A DNA stretch of 10,808 nucleotides from Pseudomonadota bacterium (GTDB lineage Bacteria; Pseudomonadota; Gammaproteobacteria; Pseudomonadales; UBA5518). The stretch is from NCBI GenBank assembly GCA_022705125.1, contig JAKJFB010000070.1, positions 1 to 10,808 of the forward strand, written 5' to 3'. Of this stretch, positions 6,391 to 10,808 are shown one piece after another (the first letter of the stretch is position 1; each line of letters opens with the position of its first letter). The notes beneath the pieces are model-generated. The model was not told the origin of the DNA, did not search any database, and saw nothing but the letters and a program-made list of their open reading frames with translations. A program made the position numbers and the translations under genes.

Positions 6391-6567
6391 GAGCCTGTGA
6401 AACTTTCGACGCCCGTCGCGAGGACGCCGATTTGCGAGCGAGGCAAGGCGCGCTACGCGAAAACAAGGGAGTTTGGTGGACCAAATGACCGCAGTTTTCG
6501 CGTGGCGCAACGCAGCCGCAGCCGCAAAACGGCGACCGCAGCAGGGGGGCGGAGGTTTCACAGGCTC
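6391..6567. mobile_element. MITE-like 177-bp palindromic element with 3-bp target duplication
   Basis: Perfect 13-bp terminal inverted repeats GAGCCTGTGAAAC (6391-6403) and GTTTCACAGGCTC (6555-6567) bound a non-coding element. It is flanked on both sides by TCA (6388-6390 and 6568-6570). The interior is also palindromic about the exact centre: 6450-6464 pairs with 6494-6508 with one mismatch, and TTTGGTGGACCAAA (6472-6485) is the central hairpin. It encodes no transposase, so it would be mobilised in trans. GAGCC-type ends with a TNA duplication are reminiscent of IS5-family subgroups, which is only an inference. It sits between the permease stop and the hda start. Confidence 0.85.
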
Positions 6568-7710
6568 TCAGGCCGGCGGCGGGGCGCTATCGTGCGCGGG
6601 CGACGCGCCGGGCGCGATCTCCTGCGCCGCGACGGCCGGTCCGTAATAGCGACTGGCGCGGTAACGCTCGTGCACGTGGCGCAGCAGCACCATGATCACC
6701 GCCGAAACGGGCAGCGCCAGCAGCACGCCGGTGAAGCCGAACAGCTGCCCGCCGGCCATCACCGCGAAGATCACCACCACCGGGTGCAGGCCGATGCGAT
6801 CCCCGACCAGCTTCGGCGTGAGGTACATGCCCTCCAGCATCTGGCTCAGCACGAACACCAGCGCGACCCAGAGCAGCGGCACCCAGTCGCCGAACTGCAC
6901 CAGCGCCGCGACCGCGGCGGCGGCCACGCCGAGCACCAGACCCAGGTAGGGCACGATGCTCGCGAGCCCCGCGAGCACGCCGATCAGCAGCGCGAGGTCC
7001 AGGCCGACCAGCATGAGCCCGAGCGTGTAGCAGAAACCGAGCGCCAGCATCACCAGCAGTTGCCCGCGGATGAACGCGCTGACGACCTCGTCGCATTCGC
7101 GCGCCAGCGCCACCGCGGTGGGCTCCCAGGCGCGCGGCAGCACGCCGCGCACCCGGGCGATCATCACGTCCCAGTCGCGCAGCAGGTAGAACGTCACGAC
7201 CGGCACCAGCACCAGGTTCGCGAACCAGCCCAGCAGCGCGAGCGAGGAGGTGGTGGCCGAACTGAGCACGCGCTGCGCGATGCCGCCCGCGCTCTGCCAG
7301 TTCGCCATCAACGCGTCCTTGATGTCCTCGAGCGGGATGTCGCCTTCGCCGACGCTGAACTTGTGCTGCAGCCAGGGCAGCAGCGTGGCGCGAAACCACT
7401 CCACCACCACCGGCACCTTGGCCGCCATCACGTGCATCTGGCGCCCTAGCAGCGGCACCAGCACCAGCACCAGCAGCACGATCAGCAGCGTCATCACCAG
7501 GAACACCAGGCTCACGGCCACGGCGCGCCCCAGCCCCGCGCGCTCGAGGCGATCGACCGCCGGATCCCACAGATAGGCCAGCGCGAGCGCGACGAGAAAC
7601 GGCGTCAGGATCGGGCCGAGCAGGTGCAGCAGCAGGCCTGCCAGCAACAGCAAGCCGAACCCCAGCAATCGTTGCGTGGCGCTCGCGCCGGCAGTCGCGG
7701 GTTCCGTCAT
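6568..7710 (-). CDS. AI-2E/PerM-family membrane permease
   Basis: This 380-residue inner-membrane protein has about eight hydrophobic helices in the pattern of the AI-2E transporter (PerM) family. Two run near the N-terminus (LLGFGLLLLAGLLLHLLG and GPILTPFLVALALAYL), then a very hydrophobic LLIVLLVLVLVPLLG helix, a long polar loop, and the C-terminal half with the family signature IVPYLG and the stretch MYLTPKLVGDRIGLHPVVV followed by GGQLFGFTGVLLALPVSAV. Members are proposed exporters, and their substrates are mostly unproven, so AI-2 export should not be assumed. ATG 7710 follows the DUF2066 stop by five bases; an in-frame TTG at 7719 overlapping that stop is an alternative. Its TGA stop is part of the target duplication of the MITE-like element. 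Confidence 0.88.
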   Translation of the reverse strand: MTEPATAGASATQRLLGFGLLLLAGLLLHLLGPILTPFLVALALAYLWDPAVDRLERAGLGRAVAVSLVFLVMTLLIVLLVLVLVPLLGRQMHVMAAKVPVVVEWFRATLLPWLQHKFSVGEGDIPLEDIKDALMANWQSAGGIAQRVLSSATTSSLALLGWFANLVLVPVVTFYLLRDWDVMIARVRGVLPRAWEPTAVALARECDEVVSAFIRGQLLVMLALGFCYTLGLMLVGLDLALLIGVLAGLASIVPYLGLVLGVAAAAVAALVQFGDWVPLLWVALVFVLSQMLEGMYLTPKLVGDRIGLHPVVVIFAVMAGGQLFGFTGVLLALPVSAVIMVLLRHVHERYRASRYYGPAVAAQEIAPGASPAHDSAPPPA

Positions 7711-7715
7711 CGCGC

Positions 7716-8885
7716 TCAACCCCCGACCCAGCGGTAATGCAGCTCGCCCTCGGCGCCGGCGTTGCTCAACTGCGACAGCAGCGCGATCTCGCGCGCCACC
7801 GACGCGAAGTTGCTGTCGGTGACGATGTCGAAGAACAGGGTATCGCGATCGATGAGCACCAGCTGCAGGCCGCGCACCGAGGTCATTGCCTTCAGCAGCC
7901 GCGAGAGTTTCTCGTAGGCCGCGAAGCCAGCCACGCCATCGACGCGCAAGCGCAACTGCTCGGTGTTCGCGATCCCGGTCTGCACCGCGTAGCGCGCGGC
8001 CACCGCATCGGCCATGAAATCCACGAGTTGCCCGGCGAGCCCGTCCAGCGTGGGCGCGCTGCCCGACCCGTCGCTGCTCGTCGGGTTGTTGCCCGGCACG
8101 GCACCAGCGGCAACGTCGCCGGCCACCACATCGCCCGGCGCAGCGTCACCCACCGCAGCGTCGCCCGGCTGCCCTGTGCTGCCCTGCGCGCCGGCCAGGT
8201 AACGCCATTCGCCGAGCCAGGAGCCGTCGCTGGCGCGCACCAGGCGCGCGGCCAGCACCGACTCGGCGCCGTAGCGCGCCGAAGCGCGTAGCGTCGCCGC
8301 ATCATCCAGCGCCGCCACCTGCTCCGGGGTGAGCGCGGCGCTGTCCTCGATGTCCATCTGCGGGAACAGCAACGGCATGGCGCGGCGCGCGGCATGGAAG
8401 CTCAGCCAGTCGGCGACCTCGGTGTCGACGGCACTGCTCAGCAGGCGCGGCCCCGCGCCGTCATCCAGCGTGAGCCAGAGCAATGTCGCCGGGCGGTTGG
8501 GCGGCAGCATCGGCTCGCCGGCACGGCGCAGGATGTCGTCCACCGCCCGCGGCGCGAACACCACGTGGAGCCCCGGCTCCCGGGCGGGCCCGCTGTCTCG
8601 CGGCGGATAGTCGATCTGCGTGAAGTAGAACTGCAGCAGGTAGTTGTTGGCGCGCGGCAGCGCCGCGGCAACGCCGGGGTTGTCGAGCACGCCTGCCGAT
8701 CCCGCGACCTTGACCAGCACCTGCCGGAAGCCGGTGTCGACCGCGACCGCGCGCGCCTGCTCGTCCTGGCTCGCGACCGGCACGTCGGCCTCGTAGAGGC
8801 CCTTGACCGTTTCCGCCCGGGCCGCCAGCACGAGCAGGCCGAGGGCCAGACAGAGAAAGCCCTGGCGAGCGATTCGGGAACTCAT
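7716..8885 (-). CDS. DUF2066 exported protein of unknown function
   Basis: This 389-residue protein is recognised as the DUF2066 family mainly by its position between purM and the permease and by features such as a signal peptide then ETVKGLYEADVPV (25-37), FRQVLVKVAGS (53-63) and the NYLLQFYFTQ segment (81-90). The N-terminus MSSRIARQGFLCLALGLLVL ending AARA (cleavage after residue 24) is a good signal peptide, so it is probably periplasmic. Residues 241-265 are a degenerate five-residue repeat (GDAAV GDAAP GDVVA GDVAA GAVPG) that looks like an inserted low-complexity linker before the C-terminal domain. The function of the family is unknown to me. ATG 8885 is chosen because the signal peptide starts there; the frame runs open to 8945. 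It leads the permease-hda operon. Confidence 0.8.
   Translation of the reverse strand: MSSRIARQGFLCLALGLLVLAARAETVKGLYEADVPVASQDEQARAVAVDTGFRQVLVKVAGSAGVLDNPGVAAALPRANNYLLQFYFTQIDYPPRDSGPAREPGLHVVFAPRAVDDILRRAGEPMLPPNRPATLLWLTLDDGAGPRLLSSAVDTEVADWLSFHAARRAMPLLFPQMDIEDSAALTPEQVAALDDAATLRASARYGAESVLAARLVRASDGSWLGEWRYLAGAQGSTGQPGDAAVGDAAPGDVVAGDVAAGAVPGNNPTSSDGSGSAPTLDGLAGQLVDFMADAVAARYAVQTGIANTEQLRLRVDGVAGFAAYEKLSRLLKAMTSVRGLQLVLIDRDTLFFDIVTDSNFASVAREIALLSQLSNAGAEGELHYRWVGG
8091..8165. repeat. Degenerate 15-bp repeats in the DUF2066 gene
   Basis: Five 15-bp units encode GDxxx pentapeptides (GDAAV, GDAAP, GDVVA, GDVAA, GAVPG). The units keep frame and form a flexible Gly/Asp/Ala linker. They have diverged at silent and replacement positions, so the expansion is probably not recent. 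Confidence 0.7.
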
Positions 8886-8920
8886 GCGTTTGCGGCTGCC
8901 GCGATCCGATGGTGAGCGGC

Positions 8921-8950
8921 ATTCTAGCAAGGCCGGCGGCTTCACACAGC
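8921..8950 (-). promoter_or_regulatory. Predicted promoter of the DUF2066-permease-hda operon
   Basis: On the minus strand TGCTAGAAT (8929-8921) is an extended -10 (TGn plus TAGAAT, five of six matches). A weak CTGTGT lies 17 bp upstream. Transcription would start near 8914, about 30 bases before the gene. It is an exact inverted copy of the purM -10 element. Confidence 0.55.
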
Positions 8951-8962
8951 GCCGGACGCGGT

Positions 8963-8992
8963 TTGCTGGGCCGGAGGGCCTGCTGCTAGAAT
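8963..8992 (+). promoter_or_regulatory. Predicted promoter of purMN
   Basis: TGCTAGAAT (8984-8992) is an extended -10 with TAGAAT; TTGCTG (8963-8968) is a partial -35 at an 18-bp spacing. The start would be near 8999, giving a leader of about 20 bases with AAGG (9007-9010) as the ribosome site nine bases before ATG 9020. I see no clear PurR-type operator in this gap. Confidence 0.55.
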
Positions 8993-9019
8993 CGCGCGCC
9001 CCAGCGAAGGCGAACGCCC

Positions 9020-10058
<1,039 letters not shown>

Positions 10059-10069
<11 letters not shown>

Positions 10070-10730
10070 GGCGCATCCGTCCACGCAGCCCTGTCGCCTC
10101 GTCGTCCTGGTCTCGGGCAGCGGCAGCAACCTGCAGAGCTTCATCGATGCCTGTCGCGACCCATCCTTCCCCTGCACCGTCGCCGCGGTAATCAGCAACA
10201 AGGCCGGCGTGCGCGCCCTGGAGCGTGCGCGCCTGGCCGGCATCGCTGCCGAGGTACTGGATCACCAGGGCTTCGCGAACCGCGCGGCATTCGATGCCGA
10301 GCTCGCACGTCGCATCGACGCGCACGCCCCCGACCTCGTGATCCTGGCCGGCTTCATGCGCATCCTCACGCCCGGTTTCGTGCGCCATTTCGCCGGACGG
10401 CTGCTGAACATCCACCCGTCCCTGCTGCCGCTCTACCCGGGGTTGCACACGCACCAGCGCGCGCTTGCGGCGGGCGACGCCGAGCACGGCGCCACGGTGC
10501 ACTTCGTCACCGAGGACCTCGATGGCGGTCCGGCGATCGTGCAGGCCAGGGTAGCGGTGCTGCCCGGCGACACGCCGGAAACGCTCGCGGCGCGCGTGCT
10601 CGAACGCGAGCACCTGATCTACCCGCTGGCGGCGCGCCTCTACGCCGAAGGGCGCCTGTGCCTGCGGGGCGATCAGGCCACGCTCGATGGCACTCCGCTG
10701 CCGGCCCATGGGATGCCGCTCGACGCCTGA
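10059..10730 (+). CDS. purN: Phosphoribosylglycinamide formyltransferase
   Basis: This 223-residue enzyme transfers a formyl group from 10-formyltetrahydrofolate to glycinamide ribonucleotide, the third step of purine synthesis. Motifs are [15 protein letters not shown] (17-31, substrate phosphate loop), [12 protein letters not shown] (92-103), and [18 protein letters not shown] (115-132). The catalytic triad of E. coli PurN (Asn106, His108, Asp144) is present as Asn117, His119 and Asp155 (in DLDGGP). No ATG or GTG lies in frame at a suitable place; TTG 10059 is the best start and overlaps the last 11 bases of purM, so translation probably relies on coupling. The upstream continuation of this frame lies within purM and is a shadow. 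Confidence 0.94.
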
Positions 10731-10808
10731 ATGCGGGTCGCCGCGGCGCCCGTGGTTTTTCCGCGACAGTCCCAGCCAGCACCGGTGGCACCACGCATGT
10801 GCAAAAAT
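10731..10808 (+). CDS. Possible start of a further reading frame (partial, unassigned)
   Basis: An ATG directly follows the purN stop (TGAATG) and 26 codons stay open to the window edge (MRVAAAPVVF...). A second in-frame ATG is at 10797. No ribosome site of good quality and no domain is visible. In related bacteria a DUF3108 exported protein often follows purN, but this N-terminus does not look like a signal peptide, so the true start may be further right. It may equally be intergenic. Confidence 0.25.
   Translation, partial: MRVAAAPVVFPRQSQPAPVAPRMCKN

Noticed and set aside
6389..6484. N-terminal extension of Hda starting at 6484
   Set aside because: The extra residues are translated MITE sequence; the Hda clamp motif begins right after ATG 6388.
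6100..7449. 449-codon plus-strand frame across hda, the MITE-like element and the permease
   Set aside because: Antisense to well-supported genes, with His/Arg/Gln-rich low-complexity sequence.
10740..10808. Rho-independent terminator after purN
   Set aside because: A short T-run is present near 10755, but no stable stem precedes it.

Overview
The window is about 70% GC and densely packed with chromosomal genes. It points to a gammaproteobacterium. The evidence is the order purN-purM / DUF2066 protein / PerM-type permease / hda, which as I recall is shared with Pseudomonas and Xanthomonas relatives, together with a LiuR-controlled leucine catabolic operon. The exact genus cannot be read from the sequence.

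Layout. (1) Positions 1-3632 hold a minus-strand leucine/isovalerate degradation operon, liuR-liuA-liuB-liuD (liuD runs off the left edge), with a LiuR-type operator at 3615-3632. Isovaleryl-CoA dehydrogenase makes 3-methylcrotonyl-CoA, and the LiuB/LiuD carboxylase converts it to 3-methylglutaconyl-CoA. liuC, which often sits between liuB and liuD, is absent there; a doublet of REP-like palindromes occupies that junction. (2) Positions 3633-5692 are an accessory-looking segment: a second REP-like doublet, a displaced copy of the last 14 codons of hda, a cytochrome P450, a stand-alone PAS protein and a frameshifted 3' remnant of a metallophosphoesterase gene. (3) Positions 5693-8885 are a minus-strand housekeeping operon: DUF2066 exported protein, AI-2E/PerM permease, then hda. 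A 177-bp palindromic MITE-like element has inserted exactly at the permease/hda boundary. (4) Positions 9020-10730 are the divergent purM-purN pair of purine synthesis, followed by the possible start of another reading frame.

The most notable structural signals are: the MITE-like element, whose 3-bp target duplication restores both a stop codon and a start codon of a formerly overlapping gene pair; the near-direct repeat of the hda 3' end, 1966 bp apart, bracketing the P450/PAS segment like attachment-site scars; and two REP-like doublets with identical 40-bp centre-to-centre spacing and compensatory stem changes. I see no RNA gene and no CRISPR array. No complete transposase or integrase is present.
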